Under the pieces are notes generated by a model, which was given only the letters and a program-made list of their open reading frames with translations, was not told the origin of the DNA and searched no databases. A stretch of 48,427 bases of DNA from Terriglobia bacterium (lineage in GTDB: Bacteria; Acidobacteriota; Terriglobia; UBA7540). Below are positions 8,809 to 15,430 of this stretch, in pieces. Position numbers and translations under genes: made by a program. Location: NCBI GenBank assembly GCA_030040995.1, contig JASHOS010000131.1:1-48427 (forward strand), in the 5' to 3' direction. Within the stretch, counting starts at the first letter, position 1. Every line of letters starts with the position of its first letter.

Positions 8809-9094
8809 AGCGTAGGGGTAGGGCTTGCTCTACCTGCGTTGATTTTCGGTGCGTTAATTGAGGGGACGACAAGCCGTCCCCTACATCGCCTTCGCTTATC
8901 GAAGGGATCAGTTGGTCATGTCCGTGCCGGAAGCTATGAAAGGAACCCCGCCCTCGTCCCCTTGGGGGGAGAGGGTGGTCCCGCCAAGCTCTTTCAAGAG
9001 AGGGGAGACCGTTGGGTTGTACACGGTGTTGAGTTATAATGACATGTGCGTGGGCCGGAAGGCTTTCTAAGCCTCCGGGCCGGGAGGTTCAGCG
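8809..9094. repeat. Cluster of dispersed hairpin repeats before tatA
   Basis: Three hairpins lie here. The first is a GTAGGGGTAG...CTACC element at 8809-8839, repeated nearly exactly at 32354-32380. The second is AGGGGACG-acaagc-CGTCCCCT near 8861-8882. The third is REP-like palindrome copy 4 at 8943-8980. No gene is supported. The tatA ribosome-binding site GGGAGG lies at the right end. Confidence 0.6.
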
Positions 9095-9295
9095 ATGCTC
9101 GACGGTCTATTTGAGCCAAGCCATATCATTTTCATTTTGGTGATCGTCTTGATCATCTTCGGGCCCGGTAAGTTGCCGGAGTTGGGCAAAGGGCTCGGTA
9201 AAGGAATTCGAGAATTCAAGGAAGCCGTTAAAGGCGGCTTTGGCGGGGGAACTGATAAGCCCGTCGAGCAGAAAAAAGGCAATGGGCCGGTTTGA
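9095..9295 (+). CDS. tatA: Twin-arginine translocase subunit TatA, copy 1
   Basis: This 66-residue membrane protein would form the Tat pore, which exports folded proteins. It has a short N-terminus, one membrane helix ([20 protein letters not shown]) and the [11 protein letters not shown] hinge. An amphipathic helix ([14 protein letters not shown]) and a polar tail follow. A good Shine-Dalgarno GGGAGG sits 8 bases before ATG. A near-identical paralogue begins 131 bases downstream. The two Tat-signal proteins at 39651 and 42733 are possible clients. tatB and tatC are not in the window. Confidence 0.93.
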   Translation: MLDGLFEPSHIIFILVIVLIIFGPGKLPELGKGLGKGIREFKEAVKGGFGGGTDKPVEQKKGNGPV

Positions 9296-9426
9296 TTAGA
9301 GAATTGAACTTGCCCTGTTTCGAGCCCTTTTGCGGATCGTGCCGCCTCAATGGCGGACTTCGGTTTTCTCTGCTGTAAAATGCTTTCGCCAAGAGCGCGT
9401 TGCGGCTTCTTGGATGAGGAGGAGTA

Positions 9427-9633
9427 ATGTTGGACGGTTTGTTCGAGCCGAGTCATATCATTTTTATTCTGGTGATCGTCCTGATCATCTTTGGGCCCGG
9501 TAAGCTGCCCCAGCTCGGTAAGGGTCTGGGCGAGGGCATTCGCGGGTTCAAGGAAGCGATCAAGGGCGGGAGCAGTCACGCAAGCAGCGCGAACCCAGAC
9601 ACTGCAAAAGCTCCCGAGCAGAAGAATACCTAG
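9427..9633 (+). CDS. tatA: Twin-arginine translocase subunit TatA, copy 2
   Basis: This 68-residue paralogue differs from copy 1 by only a few residues over the first 48 ([23 protein letters not shown]). The C-terminal tail is entirely different ([20 protein letters not shown]). The ribosome-binding site GAGGAGGAG lies just before the ATG. The pattern fits a recent tandem duplication followed by tail drift. Whether one copy acts as TatE or TatB cannot be told from sequence. Confidence 0.93.
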   Translation: MLDGLFEPSHIIFILVIVLIIFGPGKLPQLGKGLGEGIRGFKEAIKGGSSHASSANPDTAKAPEQKNT

Positions 9634-9815
9634 CAGCGGGTTAAGCAGCCCACGTCGAGAACTTCGCTTGCGTTTGTAGCGCCTTTAGTCCGGCAAATGC
9701 CGACCCGCGAGGGGCGGCGCTCTTGACTAGTTGCCGCCGCTTACTGCTGCATTTAACTCGGAAACGCTGTATTCCCTCCCTTTTTTCAAAGCCAGGTCCA
9801 CGATCTTTCAGAAGT

Positions 9816-9890
9816 TCCTCGGTAGCTCAATGGTAGAGCATTCGGCTGTTAACCGAAGGGTTGCAGGTTCGAGTCCTGCCCGAGGAGCCA
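9816..9890 (+). tRNA. tRNA-Asn (GTT), CCA encoded
   Basis: The full cloverleaf can be drawn. Acceptor TCCTCGG pairs with CCGAGGA, then discriminator G and encoded CCA. The D stem is GCTC/GAGC. The anticodon stem TTCGG/CCGAA encloses loop CTGTTAA with anticodon GTT. The T stem GCAGG/CCTGC holds TTCGAGT. Copies of its 3' half recur at 9937-9959, 10254-10283 and, truncated, at 13911-13920. It marks the left end of the accessory island. Confidence 0.96.
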
Positions 9891-10237
9891 GTTCTGCTTC
9901 CCCAAGAAATCCGCTGTTAATCCGTCAGCTGACGGATTCGAGTCCTGCCCGAGGAGCCAGTTCTGCTTCCCCACCCCGATCCTATGCAGTCTATGTTTTA
10001 GTAAATGCGGAGCAGGAGCTCTATATTGGCCAAACCCAAGACCTTGGCCGGCGTCTCGCGCAACACAATGACCCAGGCTATCGCGGCACACTTCACACGA
10101 AGCGTCACCCAGGACCTTGGAGGTTGTTACGACAGGAGGAATTTCCGACGCGCCGGGAAGCAATGCGGCGTGAGAAGGAATTGAAGTCGAGCCGGGGGCG
10201 GGCTTGGATCCGGCATTGGATCGATCACGGCTGTTAA
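9830..10237 (+). CDS. GIY-YIG endonuclease beginning in tRNA-Asn
   Basis: The product is a small GIY-YIG nuclease of the UvrC/URI type, with the domain in the last 86 codons (from about 9980). It has the GIY-like strand YAVYVLVN, the YIG strand LYIGQT, the catalytic-region Arg in DLGRRLAQHN, and the Glu helix EAMRREKELKSS ending WIRHWIDHGC. No ATG or GTG lies near the domain. The nearest in-frame ATG is in the D-arm of the tRNA (9830), which would give an N-terminus MVEHSAVNRRVAGSSPARGA translated from tRNA sequence. The stop TAA (10235-10237) lies within GGCTGTTAA, which matches the tRNA anticodon loop. The start is uncertain; the domain is clear. Confidence 0.75.
   Translation: MVEHSAVNRRVAGSSPARGASSASPRNPLLIRQLTDSSPARGASSASPPRSYAVYVLVNAEQELYIGQTQDLGRRLAQHNDPGYRGTLHTKRHPGPWRLLRQEEFPTRREAMRREKELKSSRGRAWIRHWIDHGC
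9891..9959 (+). repeat. Coding-free remnant unit with tRNA 3' copy
   Basis: Directly after the tRNA comes the linker GTTCTGCTTCCCCA, then a short piece ending GCTGTTAA. A perfect 16-bp palindrome TCCGTCAGCTGACGGA (9921-9936) follows, then TTCGAGTCCTGCCCGAGGAG plus CCA (9937-9959), identical to the tRNA 3' end. It looks like a unit that lost its endonuclease gene by internal deletion. Confidence 0.8.
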
Positions 10238-10283
10238 TCCGTCAACTGACGGATTGCAGGTTCGAGTCCTGCCCGAGGAGCCA
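10238..10283 (+). repeat. Palindrome plus tRNA-Asn 3' half, copy 3
   Basis: After the GIY-YIG stop codon comes TCCGTCAACTGACGGA, the 16-bp palindrome with one central change. It is followed by the T arm, acceptor 3' strand, discriminator and CCA of tRNA-Asn (10254-10283). Sequence from the anticodon loop to CCA thus copies the tRNA 3' half, but no 5' half precedes it. It cannot be a tRNA by itself. Confidence 0.85.
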
Positions 10284-10429
10284 ATTCTGCTTCCCCACCC
10301 CGATCCTATGCAGTCTATCTTTTAGTAAACGCGGAGCAGAAGCTCTATATTGGCCAAACCCAAGACCTTGGCCGGCGTCTCGCACAACACAATGACCCAG
10401 GCTATCGCGGCACACTTCACACGAAGCGT
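10284..10429 (+). pseudogene. Truncated second GIY-YIG gene
   Basis: The unit restarts with ATTCTGCTTCCCCACCCCGA and repeats the first GIY-YIG gene almost exactly (YAVYLLVNAEQKLYIGQT...GTLHTKR). At about 10429 the similarity stops abruptly and unrelated sequence follows. The missing C-terminal half appears 3.4 kb downstream at 13808-13895. The gene was therefore split by an insertion or rearrangement and is not functional. Confidence 0.85.
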
Positions 10430-10692
10430 TGCGCCATTATTCTTCTGCGCGACGCCCGAGGATGTGTAGGCGCCCAAGACGAGATGCTCACGCGCGCCCT
10501 GAGTCCAAGCCGCCACTGCCCCGCCGGCCGTCGAAGTCCAAATCCTCGAACTGGGCGCCGAAGCTCCAGCCGCTCCACGAAGTCTGTCGTAAACCTGCCA
10601 CTTCCCTTCAGTGCTCGATATTGCATCATGGTGCGTTGTAATGCGCAGTGGCGCATGATAGCCTGAAATGGATAGCCGGGCGGGATGACACC
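10430..10692. other. Left part of the inserted segment, no gene assigned
   Basis: Open frames exist on both strands, but none matches a family I recognise. A minus-strand frame containing STEGKWQVYDRLRG could be the end of a protein cut off by the insertion junction. The Panacea gene starts at the right end. Confidence 0.4.
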
Positions 10693-11265
10693 ATGAAAAA
10701 ACCAAATCCCAAGACCTTTCCTGAAAACGAGGAACGTTTCCGGGAGCTTGTTCTCTACATTAGCCAGAAGTGCGCGAACGATCCCTGCTTTGGGGCAATC
10801 AAGCTGAACAAGATTCTATTTTTCTCCGATTTCCTGGCTTTCGCTCACTACGGCGAGCCGATTACCGGCTTTGAATACCAGAAGCTCACGCAGGGTCCGG
10901 TGCCCCGGCGCCTACTACCCGTGCGCCGGCGGATGGTCGAGAGTCGAGAGCTTGGGCTTCAGGAGATTCCGCTGAAGAGCGGAAACATCCTGACACGCAC
11001 AGTCAATCTGCGACGGCCTAATCTGGCGGTATTCAAGCCTGAGCACATTGCCGTTGTGGATTCGGTGATTGAGGCTCTCGCAGAAGCTGATGCCGAAACG
11101 GTCTCTGCCCTAACGCACAGGATGATGGGATGGAAGGCAGCGCGGCTGAAGGAAACAATCCCCTACGAGACTGTTTTTTTATCCGATGAGACACTTTCTG
11201 AAGCTGACTTAGAGAGAGGCCGTGAAGTTGCCGAAGAGTTTGGGCTGGCCGTTCGAGAGGCTTAG
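10693..11265 (+). CDS. Panacea (SocA-like) antitoxin-domain protein
   Basis: This 190-residue protein matches the Panacea/SocA domain, a versatile antitoxin module. Diagnostic segments are IKLNKILFFSDFLAFAHYGEPITG and YQKLTQGPVPRRL in its N-terminal half. A helical part (HIAVVDSVIEAL...ALTHRMMGW) and the TIPYETVFLSDE segment follow. ATG 10693 is chosen because earlier in-frame starts lack homology. It overlaps the next gene by 44 bases, as expected for a toxin-antitoxin operon. In such systems the Panacea protein neutralises the toxin encoded beside it. The neutralisation here is inferred from the family and the gene order. Confidence 0.82.
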   Translation: MKKPNPKTFPENEERFRELVLYISQKCANDPCFGAIKLNKILFFSDFLAFAHYGEPITGFEYQKLTQGPVPRRLLPVRRRMVESRELGLQEIPLKSGNILTRTVNLRRPNLAVFKPEHIAVVDSVIEALAEADAETVSALTHRMMGWKAARLKETIPYETVFLSDETLSEADLERGREVAEEFGLAVREA

Positions 11266-11530
11266 AACCATCCGTGAAGAGCCGAAGTTCGAAGAGCAAT
11301 GCCAAGCCTTGGCCATAATCCATAAGCGGCTTGATGAGGTGCTTTCCGGCCTATATTTCTCGCTAGCCCGGCACCCCGAGACTTTCCCTGCGATTCCCGG
11401 CACGTCCCTGTCCATCGCAAAAACCGCCGTCTATCCTGATGCGCCAGCAGTCCGCGTTTTCTTCACATTTTCGGATACTGAGGTGCATCTGCTCACAATA
11501 GAATTTACCGAAGACCTCCCCACTGAATAG
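11222..11530 (+). CDS. Putative RelE/ParE-like toxin partner of Panacea
   Basis: This 102-residue protein starts with GTG inside the end of the Panacea gene. Its second half, IPGTSLSIAKTAVYP then RVFFTFSDTEVHLLTIEF, resembles the closing beta strands of compact RelE/ParE-type toxins. The likeness is in strand pattern rather than a clear motif, so the assignment is tentative. The position beside a Panacea gene with a translational overlap supports the toxin role. A different fold is possible. Confidence 0.5.
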   Translation: MKLPKSLGWPFERLRTIREEPKFEEQCQALAIIHKRLDEVLSGLYFSLARHPETFPAIPGTSLSIAKTAVYPDAPAVRVFFTFSDTEVHLLTIEFTEDLPTE

Positions 11531-11533
11531 TGG

Positions 11534-11918
11534 CTATGTAAAACCGGGAGAAATGTCGCCCTCCGGTTGTGTAATCACGCTCCCAACTGCATCCGCACGT
11601 CCGTTTATCACGGTCTCAAAAACCATTTCGTCGTTGGGATCCGATAGCATTGGACGCAGACAGACTGCTAGCTCAACTCTTTCGCACACCAAAGCCAATT
11701 CGTCGAGAACCGCAGACACTGCTTCTGTGGTTGCTCCGCAAGCGGCCAAATGCTCCGGCCGCGTAAGAACTGATTCGTATTCCAACATCAACGGCACCGA
11801 TAGATAACAGCAGCTTGAACCGGCGAACCCGCGCCGCGTCCAATAGCCAACGGGATGCGCCGGCATCGCTGCGAAAGGCCGCCAGGAGCACATCCGTGCC
11901 CAGGACGCAGGCTTTCAT
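11534..11918 (-). pseudogene. Broken PIN-domain toxin
   Basis: Two frames together encode a PIN-family ribonuclease of the putative toxin type. The N-terminal frame reads MKACVLGTDVLLAAFRSDAG...RRFKLLLS. The second reads VPLMLEYESVLTRPEHLAACG...LSDPNDEMVFETVINGRADA. They join if one copy of a 4-base tandem duplication (GATAGATA at 11799-11806) is removed. Near 11560 a second frame change would restore an ending like THNRR-FLPV. The first catalytic Asp is also replaced (VLGTDV for VLDTNV). These lesions make it very likely inactive. No antitoxin gene is visible next to it. Confidence 0.75.
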
Positions 11919-12018
11919 TTAATTATGATATTGCTCGCAATATCTATAGTCGAGTGCTCTTCACGTCCTGTTTCCAAGCACAGTCCGAAGAGCGGAAGCC
12001 GTTTTGTATTCTCTCGAT
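11919..12018. other. Short non-coding gap between remnants
   Basis: An AT-rich stretch (AATTATGATATTGCTCGCAA) lies just upstream of the broken PIN gene and may hold its former promoter. Nothing else is seen. Confidence 0.4.
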
Positions 12019-12306
12019 TCAGGCATGAGCGCCAGTGATTACTTGAAGTTCGCGACGGAGCACTGGGGGCAGGTCCTCGCGCTCGAATTGATCGCGGCGT
12101 ACCAGCCCCCGTGCCAGGGCCTCGAGAATAGCCTGACTCAGCAGACCGGTATCTGTGCCCCGTTCGCCAGCCAGATCCATCAGGGCGCGCAGGGGAGTCG
12201 TGCAGCGCACTCCGAGAATTCCTTGCGTGTCCTCAACCGGTATATCCGCACGGTGCAGGATGATGATGGGTAGCGCTGGCGCCATGCGGCGAAACTTCCT
12301 TGGCAC
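12019..12306 (-). pseudogene. AbiEi-like antitoxin remnant
   Basis: The 95-codon frame resembles the C-terminal half of AbiEi-type transcriptional regulators/antitoxins. It has IIILHRADIPVEDTQGILG, then VRCTTPLRALMDLAG, and a helical ending AILEALARGLVRRDQF. The usual N-terminal winged helix is missing. The frame closes with a stop about 50 bases upstream of the GTG, so it is a truncated gene. No AbiEii nucleotidyltransferase is next to it. Family assignment is from pattern recognition only. Confidence 0.5.
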
Positions 12307-12445
12307 AGTCTGGTGACAGGGGCTGCCCTTCGCGCTATGCTCTGTTAGGGCGGACTATAAAGCGGCCAAAAATGTGGACAAGCGTGGCCTTGCCTATCCA
12401 TTATCATATTGATATAAAATAGGTTAGTTGATATATAGAGTGGCC
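12307..12445. other. AT-rich upstream region of the Fic gene
   Basis: The stretch 12400-12440 is strikingly AT-rich (ATTATCATATTGATATAAAA) in a GC-rich neighbourhood. It probably carries the Fic promoter. GATATA is repeated within it. Confidence 0.5.
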
Positions 12446-13672
12446 ATGAAAGCGGACATAGAAGCGGCCAAAAGAGCAGCGGATCGACACGAGAATACCT
12501 CCCTCATGGAGCCATTGCTGATTGGGGAGGGCTCCCGGCATCGGGTCGAGCTTACCGATCTCGCGCTCGACCTCACCCAGAAATCCGCGGGCTTCCGCCG
12601 AAGCCTGCCCCCTTCCCTGCTAACCTCGCTCGCCGACTTGGTGCGGGCGATGAACTGCTACTACTCCAATCTCATCGAAGGACACGACACGCATCCCGTG
12701 GACATCGAGCGGGCGCTTAAGAACGACTACAGCACTGATGCCCGCAAGCGCGATCTCCAGCTCGAAGCCAAAGCCCACATCGCCGTGCAGAAATGGATCG
12801 ATGACGGCGGGCTCAACGGCGGGCTTGCCACAAAACCCGAAGGAATTTGCGAGATTCACAAACGCTTTTGTCAACTGCTCCCGGAAAATCTGCTCTGGGT
12901 CGAAGACCCGGTAACCAACAAAAAACTTCGAATGGTGCCCGGCGAGCTGCGCAAGCGCGATGTACGGGTGGGAGACCACATCACCATCAGCCCCGGCGCC
13001 CTGCCCCGCTTCCTGGAGCGCTTCACCCGGGTTTACGGAACCCTTGGCAAAACCGAGTCGATCATCTCCATGGCGGCGGCCCACCATCGTCTGTTGTGGA
13101 TACACCCCTTCCTGGATGGCAATGGCCGCGTTGCGCGGCTCATGTCCCACGCGACGATGCTCGACCTGCTGGATACCGGTGCAGTCTGGTCCGTCGCGCG
13201 CGGGCTGGCCCGTCGCGTCGCCGAATATAAGGCCCTTCTCGCCAACTGCGACCTGCCCCGTCGCAATCACCTCGACGGCCGGGGAAATCTAAGCGAGGAA
13301 GCCCTCGCCGAGTTCACCCGCTTCTTTCTGGGCGTCTGCGTCGATCAGGTGGACTTCATGGAGAGCCTTGTACAGCCCGATCGTCTGCGCGCGCGAATTC
13401 TGCTGTGGGCGGAAGAGGAAATCCGGCTTGGCCACCTGCCCCTCAACTCTGGCGGCATCCTTGAAGCCATACTCTACCGTGGAGAGCTGCCGCGCGGTGA
13501 CGCCGCCGCCATCGTCGGCGCCAGCGACCGGCAAGGCCGTCGCATCGTTTCCGCACTGGTCGACCGCGGTGTCTTGACCTCTGAAAGCCCCTACGCGCCG
13601 CTGCATCTCGTGCTTCCTGCCGCTTTGGCGTCACGCTGGATGCCCGGCTTGTTCCCGGAAAAAGCCGCGTAG
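12446..13672 (+). CDS. Fic-family AMP-transferase
   Basis: This 408-residue Fic protein has the intact active-site motif HPFLDGNGR (about 220-228). Fic enzymes use that motif to transfer AMP, or another nucleotide part, to a target protein hydroxyl. The N-terminal segment YYSNLIEGHDTHP contains the (S/T)xxxE(G/N) inhibitory motif SNLIEG, so the enzyme carries its own inhibitory helix. After the Fic core comes a C-terminal winged-helix-like region (AAIVGASDRQGRRIVSALVDRGVL). ATG 12446 is chosen; TTG 12428 and GTG 12440 are in frame. It lies in a block of toxin-antitoxin genes, consistent with a mobile defence or stress role. The target is unknown. Confidence 0.9.
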   Translation: MKADIEAAKRAADRHENTSLMEPLLIGEGSRHRVELTDLALDLTQKSAGFRRSLPPSLLTSLADLVRAMNCYYSNLIEGHDTHPVDIERALKNDYSTDARKRDLQLEAKAHIAVQKWIDDGGLNGGLATKPEGICEIHKRFCQLLPENLLWVEDPVTNKKLRMVPGELRKRDVRVGDHITISPGALPRFLERFTRVYGTLGKTESIISMAAAHHRLLWIHPFLDGNGRVARLMSHATMLDLLDTGAVWSVARGLARRVAEYKALLANCDLPRRNHLDGRGNLSEEALAEFTRFFLGVCVDQVDFMESLVQPDRLRARILLWAEEEIRLGHLPLNSGGILEAILYRGELPRGDAAAIVGASDRQGRRIVSALVDRGVLTSESPYAPLHLVLPAALASRWMPGLFPEKAA

Positions 13673-13807
13673 AACCCGCGCTTGCTCCGCTCCTTCTCCA
13701 CAATCAGTTAAGGTGTGCACCATCTTGGCGCTCGTAAAGATACGTTGCCGATCAGTGGCCGCTGCGGGTGCCGCTGAGGAGAGAATAGGGGCTTGTGATG
13801 CGATCGC

Positions 13808-13920
13808 GCCGGAGGAAGCAATGCGGCGTGAGAAGGAATTGAAGTCGAGCCGGGAGCGGGCTTGGATCCGGCATTGGATCGAGCACGGCTGTTAATCCGT
13901 CAGCTGACGGATTCGAGTCC
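13808..13920 (+). pseudogene. C-terminal GIY-YIG fragment with tRNA tail
   Basis: The frame EEAMRREKELKSSRERAWIRHWIEHGC matches the end of the GIY-YIG gene at 10150-10237 almost base for base. It ends in the same GGCTGTTAA, then the perfect palindrome TCCGTCAGCTGACGGA (13896-13911) and TTCGAGTCC. The rest of the tRNA tail is deleted. This is the other half of the gene cut at 10429, so it marks the right edge of the 3.4-kb inserted segment. Confidence 0.85.
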
Positions 13921-13938
13921 GAGGTCCTTACAGCGACC

Positions 13939-14829
13939 TCACCCAACCTTACCGTCCCGAGAACTTTCAACGTGAGAACTGACAAAGCCTCGGACCAAAG
14001 CGGCGATCTCATCTGCTGCCGTGTCCAAAGCGAAATGGCCCGCATCGAGAACGTGAACTTGAGCGCTCGGCACGTCCTTCCGGTAGCGTTCTGGTTCGCC
14101 GAGGTCGAACGAGAGGTCGTATTTACCCCAAATCACCAGCAAGCGCGGCTGTTTCTCACGCATCCAGGCTTGCCATTTCGGATAGGAGTCCACATTGGTT
14201 CGGTAATCATAAAACAAATCGCTTTGAATATCGGCCTAGCCGGGTTGGTTGAGAAAGGCAAATTCATCGGTCCAGAGGTCCGGATCATAGCGATCCACGT
14301 TCGGATCGTTCCCGACATGGCGCGTTCGCGTCGTCTGCAGCGAGAGGAGATTTGTGCGAAGCGCGCTTTCGTTGGCAGCGCGATCGGTCCAAAAGGCCCG
14401 CCGCGTCTTCCAATTCGCCCCTAGGCCTTCGTTGTGCGCCACAGCGTCCTGGACGATCAGAGCCTCGATCCGGTCTGAATGCGCCAAGGCCATCCGAAAA
14501 CCCACCGGCCCGCCATAATCTTGCATGTACAGTGTGTACCGCGAGAGCCCCAGTGCTGGGGTGAAGTGGTTTATGATCTCCGCGTAGTGATCAAATGTAT
14601 ACGCGAATCTTTTGGGGTCCGGCCAGTCACTGTGTCCGAAGCCCGGATAATCGGGCGCGACAAGGTGATAGCGATCAGAAAGGCGGCTGAATAGAGGCTC
14701 GAACATCCGCGATGAAGAGGGAAGTCCGTGCAGCAGGAGAAGCGTCGTAGCATCCTTGGGGCCAGCCTCTCTGTAAAAGATGGAGAGGCCACCGATCTGC
14801 ATCGTGCGATAAACAGTCGGATGTTCCAT
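13939..14829 (-). pseudogene. Alpha/beta hydrolase interrupted by an amber codon
   Basis: The gene encodes an alpha/beta hydrolase resembling haloalkane dehalogenases and epoxide hydrolases. It has the oxyanion segment HGLPSSSRMF, the nucleophile Asp in MQDYGGPVGFR, and later GKYDLSFD and the catalytic His in LDAGHFALD. ATG 14829 has a good ribosome-binding site (AAAGGAGC). At 14236-14238 a TAG follows LNQPG, and the frame continues unbroken with ADIQSDLFYDYRTN. A single CAG-to-TAG change explains this. The truncated product lacks the catalytic His, so the gene is inactive unless TAG is suppressed. Confidence 0.85.
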
Positions 14830-14966
14830 GTGACGCTCCTTTCGTTGAGCTCGGGACAGGAATTGAAATGCCGCGAGCATCATGGTCATCATCAATGCGA
14901 TGCAGGGAAACTGGAAGCATCGGATCACACAGGGCAATGTGAAAAGACGCATCGCTTAGCCCCCCC

Positions 14967-15239
14967 TTATGCAAGCTCGCAGACCACCATCTGAGCTTGA
15001 CGGAGGCCGGCGCCATCTTCGCGACCGGGTACGGACACGTCGTAACCGTTCAGAATGATGCCGATCAGGTGGAAGCAGCCCACGAGATAGATGATCTCTG
15101 CCAAGCCCCGCTCGCCGAATAAGTCTTTTCCCGCTTGATATATGGTCCCGGGCAAGGGCGCATCCCGGTTCGAGGCTGCGGCAACGTCGTAGGCGACCGC
15201 TTCATCGCGGGTCAGATCCGTCGGGCGCCTTCCGATCAT
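14967..15239 (-). CDS. Carboxymuconolactone decarboxylase-like, N-terminally short
   Basis: The 90 residues resemble the C-terminal half of CMD/AhpD-family proteins: RRPTDLTRDEAVAYDVAAA, then LFGERGLAEIIYLVGCFHLIGIILNGYDV. The N-terminal CxxC half of the family is missing, and the frame closes with a stop about 70 bases upstream of the ATG. It is probably a remnant rather than an active peroxidase or decarboxylase. It lies behind the hydrolase on the same strand and may once have shared an operon with it. Confidence 0.6.
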   Translation of the reverse strand: MIGRRPTDLTRDEAVAYDVAAASNRDAPLPGTIYQAGKDLFGERGLAEIIYLVGCFHLIGIILNGYDVSVPGREDGAGLRQAQMVVCELA

Positions 15240-15430
15240 CGTGATCCTGGCAATTGAAAGGTGCGCGAGCGATGGCGGCGCTTCTGAAAATAATATGTGA
15301 GACGAGCCTCACGGCAATCGCTGGCTCAGCAGCAGGCGGTCAATTCTCTGGCTAAGGACGTGCGGGCCGGATCACAGGTCACGCAGATATTCGCTGGCGA
15401 TTCCAGAATGCCTTCAGGCTTCAGCCGTCG

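Noticed and set aside
9731-9829. GIY-YIG frame extended upstream of the tRNA to 9731
   Set aside because: The extra residues come from intergenic sequence without a ribosome-binding site and show no domain. The tRNA D-arm ATG is the latest plausible start.
10225-10283. A second complete tRNA after the GIY-YIG gene
   Set aside because: Only the sequence from the anticodon loop to CCA is present; there is no 5' acceptor strand or D arm, so no cloverleaf can form.
10322-10705. Minus-strand frame containing STEGKWQVYDRLRG
   Set aside because: It overlaps the truncated GIY-YIG gene at one end and has no recognised domain. It may be a gene remnant but cannot be supported.
13939-14217. Separate small gene downstream of the hydrolase amber codon
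   Set aside because: It is in the same frame as the upstream part and continues the hydrolase fold; the supposed start is an internal TTG.
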